A DNA stretch of 64,000 nt from Peptostreptococcaceae bacterium VA2 (lineage in GTDB: Bacteria > Bacillota > Clostridia > Peptostreptococcales > Peptostreptococcaceae). Below, in pieces: positions 45,292 to 54,668 of this stretch. The stretch spans positions 1,240,001 to 1,304,000 of the forward strand of contig JMMB01000007.1 in NCBI GenBank assembly GCA_000686145.1, in the 5' to 3' direction. Both the position numbers and the translations under genes were made by a program. Within the stretch, counting starts at the first letter, position 1. Each line of letters starts with the position of its first letter. The notes under the pieces were generated by a model. That model saw only the letters and a list, made by a program, of their open reading frames with translations. It searched no databases and had not been told where the DNA came from.

Positions 45292-47160
45292 ATGAAAAGT
45301 ACAAAGTTTTCAATAAAAAATATAAAAAATATACCTCATGATCCGAAATTATTTCATACTAAAGGAGCTTTTTATGAGAAAATGGGGAAAATAGATAAAG
45401 CTATACAATCTTATAAAGTAGCAGCAGAGTGCGAATATGTAAAATCTCAATATATTTTAGGAAATATATATCACTCTAAAGGCCAATATAATGAAGCTGA
45501 GAAATGGTATAGCATGGCTTATAAAAATGGTGATGAGAAAGCAGCTCTTAATTTAGGCGATATGTATTTTAATATACAGGGATATGAATATTGCCTTTAT
45601 TGGTATGAAAAAGTAGCTAAATTAGGTGATTTACAAGGTCAAAATAATTTAGGTGTAGTATATTTTAAATTAAAAGACTATGATAGATGCGAAAAATGGC
45701 TAAAGGAAGCATGCGAATCTAATTTTTCTAGAGCTTGTTTTAACTTAGGAATTTTATATTCTACAATAGGAAGAGAAGAAGAGGCTATAGAATATTATAA
45801 AAAGGGTTCAGTTTTATTAGATGAGAATTGTAAATTTAATTTAGCTGTTTTGAATCAAAGAGAAAATGATGAAAAAGGGGCTATAAGTTTGTATAAATAT
45901 CTACATAAGGTAGGCCATACAAAAGGATGTTTTAATATAGGGCTAATGATGGAAATTAGCGAGAACTATGAAGAAGCAGAAAGATATTTTATAAAAAGTG
46001 CAGATAAAGAATGTGTTAAATCTCAGTATAGATTGGCATATATATACGATAGAAATGAAGAATTTGAAGATGCTATAGAGTATTATGAGAAAAGTATTGA
46101 AAGTGGAAATACTTTATCAAAATATAGACTTGGAAATTTATATAATAAAAAAAATGAAATAGAGCAGGCTAAAACTTATTATGAAATGGCAGCTAACGAT
46201 AATATGATAGCAGCTAAAAATAATCTAGCAGGACTTTATTTTGAAGAAAAAGATTATACTCAAGCTATAAAGTATTATGAAGAAGCTATAGTAGATGGAT
46301 GTAGAGAGTCTGTTGAAAATATAGGGGATTTGTACTTCCAAAGTGGTGATATAGAAAGAGCTATTTCTTATTATTTAAGAAATTCTGATACATTGTCTTG
46401 CCAGATAAAGCTTGGAAATATATATGATGATGCAGAAAACCATCAAGAAGCTATAGTTTGGTATGAAAGAGCAAGTGAAAATGGAGATGTAGATGCAAAT
46501 TACAAGCTAGGTTGTATATATAAGGATATGGATGATAAAGCTAATGCTAGAAAATATTTTGAAAAAGCAGCTGATAAAACTCATATAAATGCACGTATTC
46601 ATTTAGGTGAAATACTTTTTAAAGATGAAAATTATGAACAAGCAAAAACAATGTTTGAAGCTCCAGCTAATGAGAATAATGTATATTCCCAACATATGCT
46701 AGGTGTAATTTATGATATGTTTTATAAAGATTATGTTAATTCAAAGTACTGGTATGAAAAATCAAGAGCTCAACAATGTGAAGAATCTATTTATAATTTA
46801 GGTATGTTAAGTCTGAAATTAAATGAAGATAGTGAAGCAGAAAAATATTATAAAGAAGGATTTAATTTAGGAAATAAAAAATGTGAATACATGTTAGCAG
46901 GGCTTTACTACAAAAAGAGCTTAGATATGTATAAATCTTTAGCACAAGAAGATTATAATGATTGTAAATCAATAATTAATAATATGCCTAAATTAAATAT
47001 AGACTTTGATGAAGTGCTAATAGCACCTTTTGAAGAAATAAAGATAGTTAGTGAAGAAGAAGACTATGTACCAACATATATACTAGATAGTAAAGAGGAT
47101 TTATGTAATGAGTTTGAAAATTTATTAGATGAAATGATAATAGATACAGATGTTAAATAA
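45292..47160 (+). CDS. Long Sel1/TPR-repeat protein
   Basis: 622 residues made almost wholly of about 15 helical repeats of 34-36 residues, with the Sel1 pattern YxLGxxYxxxxxYxxAxxWYEKAAxxGxxxA. The repeats cover ~20-560; the end (~560-622) is acidic with no repeat. No signal peptide or membrane helix, so it is cytosolic. The family forms superhelical scaffolds for protein binding. AGGGAGTTAAAT precedes the ATG. No neighbour suggests a partner. Confidence 0.88.
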   Translation: MKSTKFSIKNIKNIPHDPKLFHTKGAFYEKMGKIDKAIQSYKVAAECEYVKSQYILGNIYHSKGQYNEAEKWYSMAYKNGDEKAALNLGDMYFNIQGYEYCLYWYEKVAKLGDLQGQNNLGVVYFKLKDYDRCEKWLKEACESNFSRACFNLGILYSTIGREEEAIEYYKKGSVLLDENCKFNLAVLNQRENDEKGAISLYKYLHKVGHTKGCFNIGLMMEISENYEEAERYFIKSADKECVKSQYRLAYIYDRNEEFEDAIEYYEKSIESGNTLSKYRLGNLYNKKNEIEQAKTYYEMAANDNMIAAKNNLAGLYFEEKDYTQAIKYYEEAIVDGCRESVENIGDLYFQSGDIERAISYYLRNSDTLSCQIKLGNIYDDAENHQEAIVWYERASENGDVDANYKLGCIYKDMDDKANARKYFEKAADKTHINARIHLGEILFKDENYEQAKTMFEAPANENNVYSQHMLGVIYDMFYKDYVNSKYWYEKSRAQQCEESIYNLGMLSLKLNEDSEAEKYYKEGFNLGNKKCEYMLAGLYYKKSLDMYKSLAQEDYNDCKSIINNMPKLNIDFDEVLIAPFEEIKIVSEEEDYVPTYILDSKEDLCNEFENLLDEMIIDTDVK

Positions 47161-47165
47161 ATAAA

Positions 47166-47216
47166 AAAGGCTATCTTCGAATGGATAATAATTTAAGGAG
47201 ATAGCTTTATTTTTAT
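47166..47216 (+). terminator. Terminator after Sel1/TPR gene
   Basis: AAAAGGCTATCTTC near 47166 pairs imperfectly with GGAGATAGCTTT, followed by ATTTTTATT. Confidence 0.6.
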
Positions 47217-47224
47217 TCAAGTTA

Positions 47225-47744
47225 TTAAGTATTTATTAAGTAAGTTAAATATCCTAAGTAAATTCCTATTAAAGTTAAACCTTCATATTTATTAATATCT
47301 TTTTCTTTGACAGCAAAGAAATAAGTTAAAATATTAATAATGATCATAAATATACTGTCTAAAATCAACTTAGGTTCTATAGTCATTGGAGATATAAATG
47401 ATGATATACCAAGAATAAATAATATGTTAAAAATATTAGAACCAATAACATTTCCAAGTGCAATATCACACTCCCTCTTTGTAGAAGCCATAATAGATGT
47501 CACAAACTCAGGAAGCGATATTCCTATAGCTACGATAGTAAGACCTATTAAATGGTCGCTAACGACAAATGCAGAAGCTATATACGAAGCAGAAACAACA
47601 ACCAATCTTCCACCAATAACTATGGCAATTATACCACCTATTGAATATACAATAGATTTAGACATAGATATTTCACAAGTACTTGCAATAACATCTCCAT
47701 CTATTGAAATAGAAGCTTCATTTTATTAATAAGGTACAATTCAT
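47225..47744 (-). pseudogene. Cation exchanger (CaxA/YrbG type), N-terminal half deleted
   Basis: The Ca2+/Na+ exchanger family has two homologous halves of about 150 residues each. Here only the second half remains: GGRLVVVSASYIASAFVVSDHLIGLTIVAIGISLPEFVTSIMASTKRECDIALGNVIGSNIFNILFILG, with the alpha-2 motif. Upstream, a normal start survives: GGAGGTACTGAT then ATG (47742-47744), but it reads only eight codons (MNCTLLIK) before a stop at 47718; the frame of the second half then opens without a start until an ATG with no ribosome site at 47665. This is best explained by an internal deletion and frame change. A Mn2+-type riboswitch still stands in front. Whether the remaining half is made is unknown. 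Confidence 0.75.
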
Positions 47745-47778
47745 ATCAGTACCTCCTGTATTTAATATGTAATGCATT

Positions 47779-47818
47779 AAAAAAACCCTCAAAACAGATA
47801 GAGATCTGCTTTGAAGGT
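47779..47818 (-). terminator. Expression-platform terminator of the Mn2+ riboswitch
   Basis: On the minus strand ACCTTCAAA-CAGAT pairs with ATCTG-TTTGAGGGT, then T7. Its 5' arm contains the CCTTC that closes the aptamer P1 stem, the usual mutually exclusive design. Confidence 0.85.
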
Positions 47819-47920
47819 CTTGCTTTTCAAGTTATATACAAACTTGCTTAACCAACCGGGTATTAAGAAATACTGAGATGATTGATTATACACAAAAGTG
47901 TAAGCTACTCCCCTTCAGGG
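47813..47920 (-). ncRNA. Mn2+ riboswitch (yybP-ykoY type)
   Basis: Read on the minus strand: GAAGGGGAGTAGCTT opens the aptamer (complement of 47902-47916), ATCATCTCAGTA and ACCCGGTTGG lie in the middle, and GCAAGACCTTC (complement of 47813-47823) closes it, with P1 formed by GAAGG and CCTTC. The GGGGAGTAG and GCAAGACC blocks fit the yybP-ykoY motif, which binds Mn2+ and switches on transporters and cation exchangers. Function is inferred from motif and from the cation exchanger downstream. Confidence 0.85.
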
Positions 47921-47926
47921 AAATTA

Positions 47927-47956
47927 ATTATATTAGTATTGTATTATAAAATACAA
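47927..47956 (-). promoter_or_regulatory. Promoter of the Mn2+ riboswitch transcript
   Basis: On the minus strand TTGTAT (complement of 47951-47956), 18-nt spacer, TATAAT (complement of 47927-47932). A 15-bp perfect inverted repeat (47926-47940 with 47970-47984) straddles this region. Confidence 0.5.
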
Positions 47957-48024
47957 AAATTTACAATATAATACTAATATAATTTGGCTTATTTTAATGT
48001 TATTGTTACTAATTCATATATGAA

Positions 48025-48960
48025 TTATAGTAATTTATTTCTAGACATGAAAAATGTGATTAATAGACAAATTAAAGTTGTAATTAGCATCACAAGCCAA
48101 AATCCATTTGCATCATTTCCATATGGAATACCGCCTACATTCATTCCAAAGAACCCAGATATTATAGTCGGAATAGAGAATATTAAGGTAACCGAAGTTA
48201 AAAACTGCATAACATTATTTTGATTATTACTTATAATTGCACTAAAAGCATCCATAATTCTACTTAATATATCTCCATATATTGTAGCCATTTCTAAGGC
48301 CTGTTTATTTTCAATGATAACATCTTCAAGTAAGTCTTCATCATCGGGGTATTTTTTTATACTAGTTGTACGAACCATTTTATTTAAAACTAGTTCAATT
48401 GCTTTTAAAGAAGTAGAAAAGTATACTAAAGACTTTTCTAATTCTAGAAGTTGCATAAGTTCTTTATTTTTCATAGACTTAGAAACTTCTTTTTCTATAA
48501 TAGTTGTCATTCTATTTATCCTTCTTAAGTAGTACAAGTAGTAACTTGCATTTTTATGAAGGATTTGAAGTATGAAACGAGTTTTTTTATACGTATAAAA
48601 ATCTTTAATATGACCTACAATGAAGTCATTTAAAATTTTAGTCTGTGCAGTACAAACAGTTACAATAACATTGTTAACTATTATGATACCAAGTGGTATA
48701 GTTGAATAGTGAGAGGAATTACTATCACTTTCATCTACAGGAATATCTATAAGTATAAGTGTATGATTATCTTCAACATCTATTCTTGAGCGTTCTTCCT
48801 CATCAAGTGCAGCTTTTACACTTTCGGCGTCTATATTTAGCAAAGTAACAATATCGTTAATTTCACTTTGATTTGGTTCAACAAGATTTATCCAACAGCC
48901 ATTTTCGAAAGAATTTAGCTTCTCTAATTTGTTGTCAATAGTCTTATAGTATCTTATCAT
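48025..48960 (-). CDS. corA: CorA-family divalent cation transporter
   Basis: 311 residues from the ATG ending at 48960, with AAAGGACG upstream; an ATG seven codons earlier is less well placed. A long charged, mostly helical cytosolic domain (1-~245) precedes two C-terminal membrane helices, with the GMN selectivity motif in SGFFGMNVGGIPY between them. It forms a pentameric Mg2+ (or Co2+/Ni2+) channel. The intergenic space upstream contains a compact fold of unknown type. Confidence 0.92.
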   Translation of the reverse strand: MIRYYKTIDNKLEKLNSFENGCWINLVEPNQSEINDIVTLLNIDAESVKAALDEEERSRIDVEDNHTLILIDIPVDESDSNSSHYSTIPLGIIIVNNVIVTVCTAQTKILNDFIVGHIKDFYTYKKTRFILQILHKNASYYLYYLRRINRMTTIIEKEVSKSMKNKELMQLLELEKSLVYFSTSLKAIELVLNKMVRTTSIKKYPDDEDLLEDVIIENKQALEMATIYGDILSRIMDAFSAIISNNQNNVMQFLTSVTLIFSIPTIISGFFGMNVGGIPYGNDANGFWLVMLITTLICLLITFFMSRNKLL

Positions 48961-49072
48961 GGCAACACGTCCTTTATTCAATTTTATATAAATCCTATCA
49001 CTTAATATTATCTATTAAATGACTAATTTATATAATGAAATAAAGAAATTAGTTTAATGTAAGATAATAATA

Positions 49073-49128
49073 AGTGATGTTATGAAAACCCACATCCGCA
49101 CTGGGACTATGGTCCATTTACAATCACT
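49073..49128 (-). ncRNA. Compact three-way-junction-like RNA in the corA leader, unassigned
   Basis: On the minus strand AGTGATTGT (complement of 49120-49128) pairs with ACATCACT (complement of 49073-49080) to close two inner hairpins, GGAC-CATA-GTCC (49104-49115) and CCCA-N9-TGGG (49089-49105, sharing two bases). The block is strikingly GC-rich next to AT-rich flanks and lies about 115 nt before the corA start. It does not match the M-box or other riboswitches I know. Confidence 0.45.
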
Positions 49129-49287
49129 CTCCCTTTAGATTTTTTATTTAGTAAATATTTTATGTCCTCTAATTAGCATACCTCGTTATAAAGGATAAAT
49201 CAAGATTTGATTTATAAATATAAATTATTTTTATAAATATAAATTAGAGGTAAAGGATTTCATAATAAGTATATAAGATTGCTAAAT
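49129..49287. other. Rest of the gap upstream of corA
   Basis: AT-rich. It holds two direct copies of TTATAAATATAAATTA (49211-49226 and 49231-49246). No gene seen; promoter elements for corA are probably here but are not clear. Confidence 0.45.
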
Positions 49288-49325
49288 AAAAAAATGGAAT
49301 GTTGTATAAACATTCCATTTTTTAT
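49288..49325 (-). terminator. Terminator after the nitronate-monooxygenase-like gene
   Basis: AAAATGGAATGTT pairs with AACATTCCATTTT, with a T-run on either strand. Confidence 0.8.
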
Positions 49326-49415
49326 ATACAAATTTTAGCTTAAATTTAATAGGAATAAACCTTAGATTTAGGAGTGTTAAAAGGTTTAAATATAATATAG
49401 CTAAAAATTGCGTGC

Positions 49416-50471
49416 TTATAGCTTACTTGTTAATTCTTTTATAACTTCATCTACAGAATACAACTTGTCAACCTTGTATGCATTAGCACCACAAAATAGT
49501 AATGCGTTATCAATATCGCCCTTAACTGCATTTATAAGTGCTTCAGATATGCAGTAAGGTGTATCCTTTGGATTACAAGGTATTAAACAATTATAACATT
49601 TTGTTATTTTAGGGCGAGTAGAAGAGACCCTTTGTATAAATTTGTTATGTATAGCTCTGCCAGGCATACCTACTGGACTAATTACTAAATTTATATCATC
49701 TTTAGTTGCATTGATATAAGTATCTTTAAAACTTTGAGAAGCATCGCACTCGTAAGTACCAACAAACTTAGTACCTACTTGAACACCACTAGCTCCAAGA
49801 TTTATATATTTTAAAACATCGTCGCCTGTAAATATACCGCCAGCTGCAACTACAGGGATTTCTTTTTTGAATTTTTCTCCGTAAGTTTTTGCAACTTTGA
49901 GTATTTCAACGAATTCTTTGTCATAGTCTATATCATCTATGTTTTGAAGCTCTTCTTTGTTATATCCAAGATGACCACCAGCTTGAGGTCCTTCAACAAT
50001 TATTAAGTCTGCTGTAACTTTTTCTTTTCTATCCCACATCTTAAGTATAACGTTAGCAGCTTTAGATGTAGAAATTATTGGTGCAATTTTAACTGAAGTT
50101 CCTTTTACTAACGAAGGTAACTTTGTAGGAAGGCCAGCTCCTGATATAATTAGGTCAACACCAGCAGATATTGCTTGTTTAACGTGTTCTTCATAATTAT
50201 TCATAGCTACCATAAGATTTACACCTATAATACCGCCATTAGAATTTTCTTTAGCTTTTATAATATGCTTCTTTAAAGCTCTTAAATTTGCATTTAAAGT
50301 ATTCTTTTCAAAATCTTCTTCATCATAACCTACATGAACTCCAGAAATAACACCGATTCCCCCAGCCTTAGCAACTGCAGCAGCCAAAGATGATCTAGAT
50401 ATTCCAACGCCCATTCCACCTTGTATTACAGGAACTTTTGCTATTAAATCTCCAATTTTTAATGGTTTTAT
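49416..50471 (-). CDS. Nitronate monooxygenase / FabK-like flavoprotein with probable AUA start
   Basis: 351 residues if read from the ATA codon at 50469-50471, which lies 8 nt after a perfect AAGGAGG. The protein from there, (M)KPLKIGDLIAKVPVIQGGMGVGIS, begins exactly where family members begin. An ATG at 50507 would add 12 residues translated through the ribosome site itself and has no site of its own. TIM-barrel FMN domain: QGGMG, GVNLMVA, EGPQAGGHLG, VAAGGI and GVQVGTKF; a Cys cluster (CYNCLIPC) follows near 305-312. Members oxidise nitronates or reduce enoyl-ACP; the absence of fab genes nearby favours the first. Confidence 0.8.
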   Translation of the reverse strand: MKPLKIGDLIAKVPVIQGGMGVGISRSSLAAAVAKAGGIGVISGVHVGYDEEDFEKNTLNANLRALKKHIIKAKENSNGGIIGVNLMVAMNNYEEHVKQAISAGVDLIISGAGLPTKLPSLVKGTSVKIAPIISTSKAANVILKMWDRKEKVTADLIIVEGPQAGGHLGYNKEELQNIDDIDYDKEFVEILKVAKTYGEKFKKEIPVVAAGGIFTGDDVLKYINLGASGVQVGTKFVGTYECDASQSFKDTYINATKDDINLVISPVGMPGRAIHNKFIQRVSSTRPKITKCYNCLIPCNPKDTPYCISEALINAVKGDIDNALLFCGANAYKVDKLYSVDEVIKELTSKL

Positions 50472-50507
50472 GAGAATCTCCTCCTTATATGTGATATACA
50501 AGTACAT

Positions 50508-50838
50508 GATTATAATAGTTAATATTATTACCTGGTACTAAAAATATTATACTATATTTTAATTAAAAAGAATAGCATTATTTAAAATAATATGAAAATT
50601 AGTTATTGAAATTAAAAAAGCACTTAAATAAGTACTTTTTTTAAAAAGGTTACAAAATTTAAACTAGAAATACACTACAATAGAGTATTACAATGTATAT
50701 ATAATTAGATATGTGTTTAAAATAAAAATGATAGCTTACATGAATTTATTAAAAATAAAAATAAAATAAATTTATTAAAATTCATAGAGATTTCATATAC
50801 AGTGTATATAATAATAACAAAAGGAGGGATTTATTATA
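50508..50838. other. Intergenic region upstream of small membrane gene
   Basis: 331 bp. It holds an imperfect hairpin AAAAAGCACTT-AAAT-AAGTACTTTTTTT (about 50611-50640), terminator-like but with one mismatch, and a TATAAT (50807-50812) for the gene downstream. Nothing else seen. Confidence 0.45.
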
Positions 50839-50952
50839 ATGGGAATAGTACTAATAACAGCAATATTAATATGTGTTATGTATGGATTAACGTTCTTATC
50901 TTATTTAAGTGAGAGTCATATATTAGACGATTTAGCGCAAGACAATTTATAA
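50839..50952 (+). CDS. Small membrane protein (37 residues)
   Basis: Found by direct reading: ATG at 50839 with AAGGAGGG 10 nt upstream, stop TAA at 50950-50952. Residues 2-22 (GIVLITAILICVMYGLTFLSY) form one membrane helix; the rest is an acidic tail ending LDDLAQDNL. No family recognised. The strong ribosome site and the upstream -10 box support a real gene. Confidence 0.65.
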   Translation: MGIVLITAILICVMYGLTFLSYLSESHILDDLAQDNL

Positions 50953-51032
50953 GAGATGGAGTATATAAGTTTTATAAAATTTAACTTATATAATTATATA
51001 AATAATAGATATTAAACACATTTAAGCAAAAG

Positions 51033-51063
51033 AAAAAGCTCACTTAAAAAGTGAGCTTTTGTT
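51033..51063. terminator. Terminator between small gene and typA
   Basis: AAAAGCTCACTT pairs with AAGTGAGCTTTT; it serves either or both convergent genes. Confidence 0.8.
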
Positions 51064-51073
51064 GTATAATTTA

Positions 51074-52894
51074 TTATTTTCCTTGTCTAGACTTATTATA
51101 TCTTAATCTTTCTGTTTCGTTTAAGAATTTTTTTCTAAGTCTTATAGAGTCAGGAGTTATTTCAACTAATTCATCATCATCTATAAATTCTAAAGCTTCT
51201 TCAAGAGTGAATATTCTAGCAGGTTGTAATTTAACAGCATCATCAGTACCAGAAGCACGAACGTTAGTTAATTTCTTGTTTTTACAAGCGTTAACAACCA
51301 TATCATCTTTTCTTGAGTTCATACCGATTATCATACCTTCGTAAACATCAACACCTGGATCAACGAACATAGAAGCTCTATCACTTAAAGCACTTAAAGA
51401 GTAAGCCATTGTAGAACCTGACCCTTGAGCAACTAAAACTCCATTACTTCTTCCTGGTATTGAACCTTTATGCTCTTCGTATTTCTCGAATGATCTAACT
51501 AAAGTTCCTTCTCCACGAGTATCGTTTATGAATTCACTTCTATATCCTAAAAGTCCTCTAGTTGGAGCTATAAATGTTATTTTAACATAATCTCCTTCTA
51601 TTTCCATTGCTTCCATCATTGCTTTTCTTAAGTTAAGTTTGTTTATAACAGTTCCTGAGTATATTTCTGGACAGTTAACTATAACTCTCTCCATAGGCTC
51701 CATTAACTTACCATTCTCTTTAGTAAGTAAAACTTGAGGCTTAGATACACCTATTTCGTATCCTTCACGTCTCATGTTTTCAAGAAGTATAGATAAGTGA
51801 AGCTCTCCACGTCCTGATACTCTGAATCCATCAGTAGTATCCATTGGCTCAACTTTAAGTCCAACGTTAACTTCTAATTCTTTATCTAATCTATCTTTTA
51901 TATGTCTAGTAGTTACGAATTTACCACTCTTACCGCAGAATGGAGAATCATTAACTAAGAAGTTCATAGACAATGTAGGCTCTTCTATGTGTATAAGTTC
52001 CATTGCCATTGGATTGTCAGTATCACATATAGTTTCACCTATAGATATATCTGGCATACCAGCAACAACAACTATGTCACCTGAATAAGCTTCATCTTTT
52101 TCTACTTGGATTAATCCTTCGTAAGCTGTAAGTTTAGATATTTTTCCTCTAGCAACAGATCCATCAACTTTACATACAGAAACAGTAGAACCATTCTTAA
52201 CAGTTCCTTTGTAAACTCTACCTATACCAAGTCTACCTACATATTCATCATATGCAAGAGCAGATATTTGAAGTTGTAAAGATTCTTCACTGTAATCAGG
52301 GTATGCTTCAACATGGTTTATAACTGTTTCGAATAATGGAGATAAATCAGTACTTTCGTCATCCATTTCTTTCTTAGCTATACCTTGCTTAGCTACACCG
52401 TATATTATTGGGAATTCGCATTGCTCATCGCTAGCATTTAAGTCAACGAATAAGTCGAATACTTCATCAACAACTTCTTCAGCTCTTTGATCAGACTTAT
52501 CTATTTTGTTTATGAATAGTATAGGTCTAAGTCCAGCTTCTAAAGATTTTTGTAAAACGAATCTAGTTTGAGGCATTGGCCCTTCACTAGCGTCAACTAG
52601 TAATACAACAGTATCAACAGTCTTGATAACACGTTCAACTTCAGAAGAGAAGTCACTATGTCCAGGAGTATCTACTATATTTATTTTGTAATCCTTGTAG
52701 TTGATAGAACAGTTTTTAGAATATATTGTTATACCTCTCTCGGCTTCAAGGTCATTACTATCCATTACACAGTCTTTTACGACTTCATTATCTCTAAAAG
52801 TTCCAGATTGATGTAAGAATGCATCAACTAGTGTTGATTTACCGGCATCAACGTGGGCAATAACTGCGATATTTATAATTTTATTTTTTGACAT
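51074..52894 (-). CDS. typA: GTPase TypA/BipA
   Basis: 606 residues from the ATG ending at 52894, set by AAAGGAGC 8 nt upstream; an ATG seven codons earlier is not supported. G1 AHVDAGKST, switch I ERGITI, G3 DTPGH, and G4 NKID, then EF-G-like domains and the TypA-specific C-terminus. It binds 70S ribosomes and helps assembly of the large subunit under stress or cold. A clear promoter lies upstream. Confidence 0.97.
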   Translation of the reverse strand: MSKNKIINIAVIAHVDAGKSTLVDAFLHQSGTFRDNEVVKDCVMDSNDLEAERGITIYSKNCSINYKDYKINIVDTPGHSDFSSEVERVIKTVDTVVLLVDASEGPMPQTRFVLQKSLEAGLRPILFINKIDKSDQRAEEVVDEVFDLFVDLNASDEQCEFPIIYGVAKQGIAKKEMDDESTDLSPLFETVINHVEAYPDYSEESLQLQISALAYDEYVGRLGIGRVYKGTVKNGSTVSVCKVDGSVARGKISKLTAYEGLIQVEKDEAYSGDIVVVAGMPDISIGETICDTDNPMAMELIHIEEPTLSMNFLVNDSPFCGKSGKFVTTRHIKDRLDKELEVNVGLKVEPMDTTDGFRVSGRGELHLSILLENMRREGYEIGVSKPQVLLTKENGKLMEPMERVIVNCPEIYSGTVINKLNLRKAMMEAMEIEGDYVKITFIAPTRGLLGYRSEFINDTRGEGTLVRSFEKYEEHKGSIPGRSNGVLVAQGSGSTMAYSLSALSDRASMFVDPGVDVYEGMIIGMNSRKDDMVVNACKNKKLTNVRASGTDDAVKLQPARIFTLEEALEFIDDDELVEITPDSIRLRKKFLNETERLRYNKSRQGK

Positions 52895-53311
52895 TTGTGT
52901 TGCTCCTTTCAGCATTAAAATAACTTTCTTAGTATAACACAGTATAGGTGTGTATACAAGATACTAATAGTTAAAATAACAGACGCTATGAAATATTTTT
53001 TATAAATGTTATGTGTAAAAGTGTATAAAAAGGATAAATATACTTGTATCATGTGTATAAAAAAATTAAACAGACCCTATATTAATAGAAGGAAAATGTT
53101 TTAATTAAGGTGTGCAGATGCTAGATTAGTTAATACAGTTTATTTTAAAAATATTATTATCTAAGTAAATAATAAAAAGAATTAATTAGTAAAATATCAC
53201 GAATTTAATAAAAAAAATATAATTGTTGCAAAAATATATAATAAATGATTAAAAATAAATATATTAGGGTATAAATTAAATAAATAAAACAGTAAATAGG
53301 AGAATGAAAAT
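52895..53311. other. Divergent intergenic region, typA / Cys-rich gene
   Basis: 417 bp. Only the typA promoter is recognisable (TTGTAT-N17-TATACT, minus strand, 52931-52959). No small ORF with a ribosome site or structured RNA seen. Confidence 0.5.
52931..52959 (-). promoter_or_regulatory. Promoter of typA
   Basis: On the minus strand TTGTAT (complement of 52954-52959), 17-nt spacer, TATACT (complement of 52931-52936). Confidence 0.6.
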
Positions 53312-53503
53312 ATGATAAAAGTATGTCCTTATTGTTCAAATATAGATGTAAATAAATTGAAAAAAATATCTGGAGAAGAAAACGTAAAGACGGGATGTAT
53401 AGGTGCGTGTAGAGCGTATTCAAAAGAAGCAGTAGGAAAAATAGATGGAGAACTTGTAATAAAGCAAAATGAAGAAGATTTCTTTAAAATATGTAAAAAA
53501 TAA
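53312..53503 (+). CDS. Small Cys-rich protein (DUF1450/YuzB-like)
   Basis: 63 residues. MIKVCPYCSNIDVNKL at the N-terminus and KTGCIGACRAYSKEAVGKIDGELV in the middle give two Cys pairs (5/8 and 29/33) that probably bind a metal or form a redox centre, as in YuzB-like DUF1450 proteins. TAGGAGAATGAAAAT precedes the ATG. Function unknown. Confidence 0.7.
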   Translation: MIKVCPYCSNIDVNKLKKISGEENVKTGCIGACRAYSKEAVGKIDGELVIKQNEEDFFKICKK

Positions 53504-53562
53504 AAATATGGAGTATCTTAAAATGATTTTATTCATTTACAAAGGATACTCCATATTTTTTT
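53504..53562. terminator. Bidirectional terminator
   Basis: AAATATGGAGTATCTT near 53507 pairs with AAGGATACTCCATATTT (53539-53555), then TTTTTG; between convergent genes. Confidence 0.75.
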
Positions 53563-53568
53563 GTATTT

Positions 53569-54438
53569 TTAAAGTTTAGAATAATAATCAACTACAAAAT
53601 CTTTGAAAATTTTAGCACGAGAACTCATGTAATTATCAGGATACCAAGAAATATTTAAATAACGCTTACAAGGCGGATCTATTACATGCAATAGTTTTAT
53701 AGATTCATCACTTGCAATATTCCAAGTGATTTGAGGTATAAAACTAATCCCGAAACCAGCTCTGATAAGGTTTCTAATTATCTCGGGAACATCACTTTCA
53801 AATACTGTATTTGGTGTAAATCCAGCAGACAAACACAACTTATCTGAAATTTTTCTAAAGGGCTTAGTAGCTTCGAAACTAATAAAATTTTCATTAGAGG
53901 CTTCTTTTAAGTAGATACTATCTTTGTTAGATAAAGGATTATCAGTAGATACGCCTAGAAACATTTCTTCTTCTAGAAGAGTTATAGAGTAAGGGCTTTT
54001 TAATTCTTCTAAAGTAGAAGAAATGCAAAAATCGAAAGTATGATGATTTAGTGCATGAATGTTATGTTGCAAAAGTTTAAATGTTGTATCAGGGTATAAA
54101 AATCTAAAATCTAAAACTAATTTAGATATAGTACTTGATCCCGCAAATACTAAAAGTTTTATTTCAAGGTCTAGTTTGTTATTCATATCAAGAAGCTGGT
54201 TTTTACCGTACTCTAAAATACTTAAAGCTTCGTCTACGGTTTTTAAGAATGATTTACCATTTTCATTTAACTTTATAACTCTTCCGTTCCTATCAAATAG
54301 ATCAATGCCTAATTCTTTTTCTAAAGTATGTATAGACCGGCTTAAAGCAGGTTGTACAATGTTTAATTCTTTTGAACTTTTAGTGATATGTTCAGTTCTA
54401 GCTACATTTTGAAAATATTTCAAATGTATTAACTCCAT
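53569..54438 (-). CDS. LysR-family transcriptional regulator
   Basis: 289 residues. N-terminal winged helix MELIHLKYFQNVARTEHITKSSKELNIVQPALSRSIHTLEKELGIDLFDRNGR (1-53), then a substrate-binding domain of the periplasmic-protein type. It is divergent from the AspT-type permease and the succinate-propionate genes, the classic arrangement for a LysR regulator and its target, and a perfect palindrome lies between them. The inducer is not known; a pathway acid or CoA ester is an inference. Confidence 0.92.
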   Translation of the reverse strand: MELIHLKYFQNVARTEHITKSSKELNIVQPALSRSIHTLEKELGIDLFDRNGRVIKLNENGKSFLKTVDEALSILEYGKNQLLDMNNKLDLEIKLLVFAGSSTISKLVLDFRFLYPDTTFKLLQHNIHALNHHTFDFCISSTLEELKSPYSITLLEEEMFLGVSTDNPLSNKDSIYLKEASNENFISFEATKPFRKISDKLCLSAGFTPNTVFESDVPEIIRNLIRAGFGISFIPQITWNIASDESIKLLHVIDPPCKRYLNISWYPDNYMSSRAKIFKDFVVDYYSKL

Positions 54439-54470
54439 ATTTACAACTCACCATCCTAAATAATTGAATA

Positions 54471-54484
54471 TAACAAATTTGTTA
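54471..54484. promoter_or_regulatory. Candidate LysR operator
   Basis: TAACAAATTTGTTA is a perfect 14-bp palindrome (T-N12-A type), with a half copy ATAACAAAT at about 54492-54500. It lies 33 bp from the LysR start, in the divergent promoter region. Confidence 0.55.
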
Positions 54485-54668
54485 ATGTTATATAACAAAT
54501 TATATATTATTACTTATTAATATATCAACATAAATTAAAAGTGTAAATGTAAAAAAAATTCTAAAAGAGACTGTAACGTGTATACGAAAAAATTACGATT
54601 TGCAAATGAACTTAAATACCAAAACAAAAGATATAAATATGAAAACTATAAAAAAGGAGGTATGTTAT

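Noticed and set aside
48961-49200. M-box (Mg2+) riboswitch before corA
   Set aside because: The expected GGTGAGGCTCCTAT opening and the long conserved core are not present; the fold seen is far smaller.
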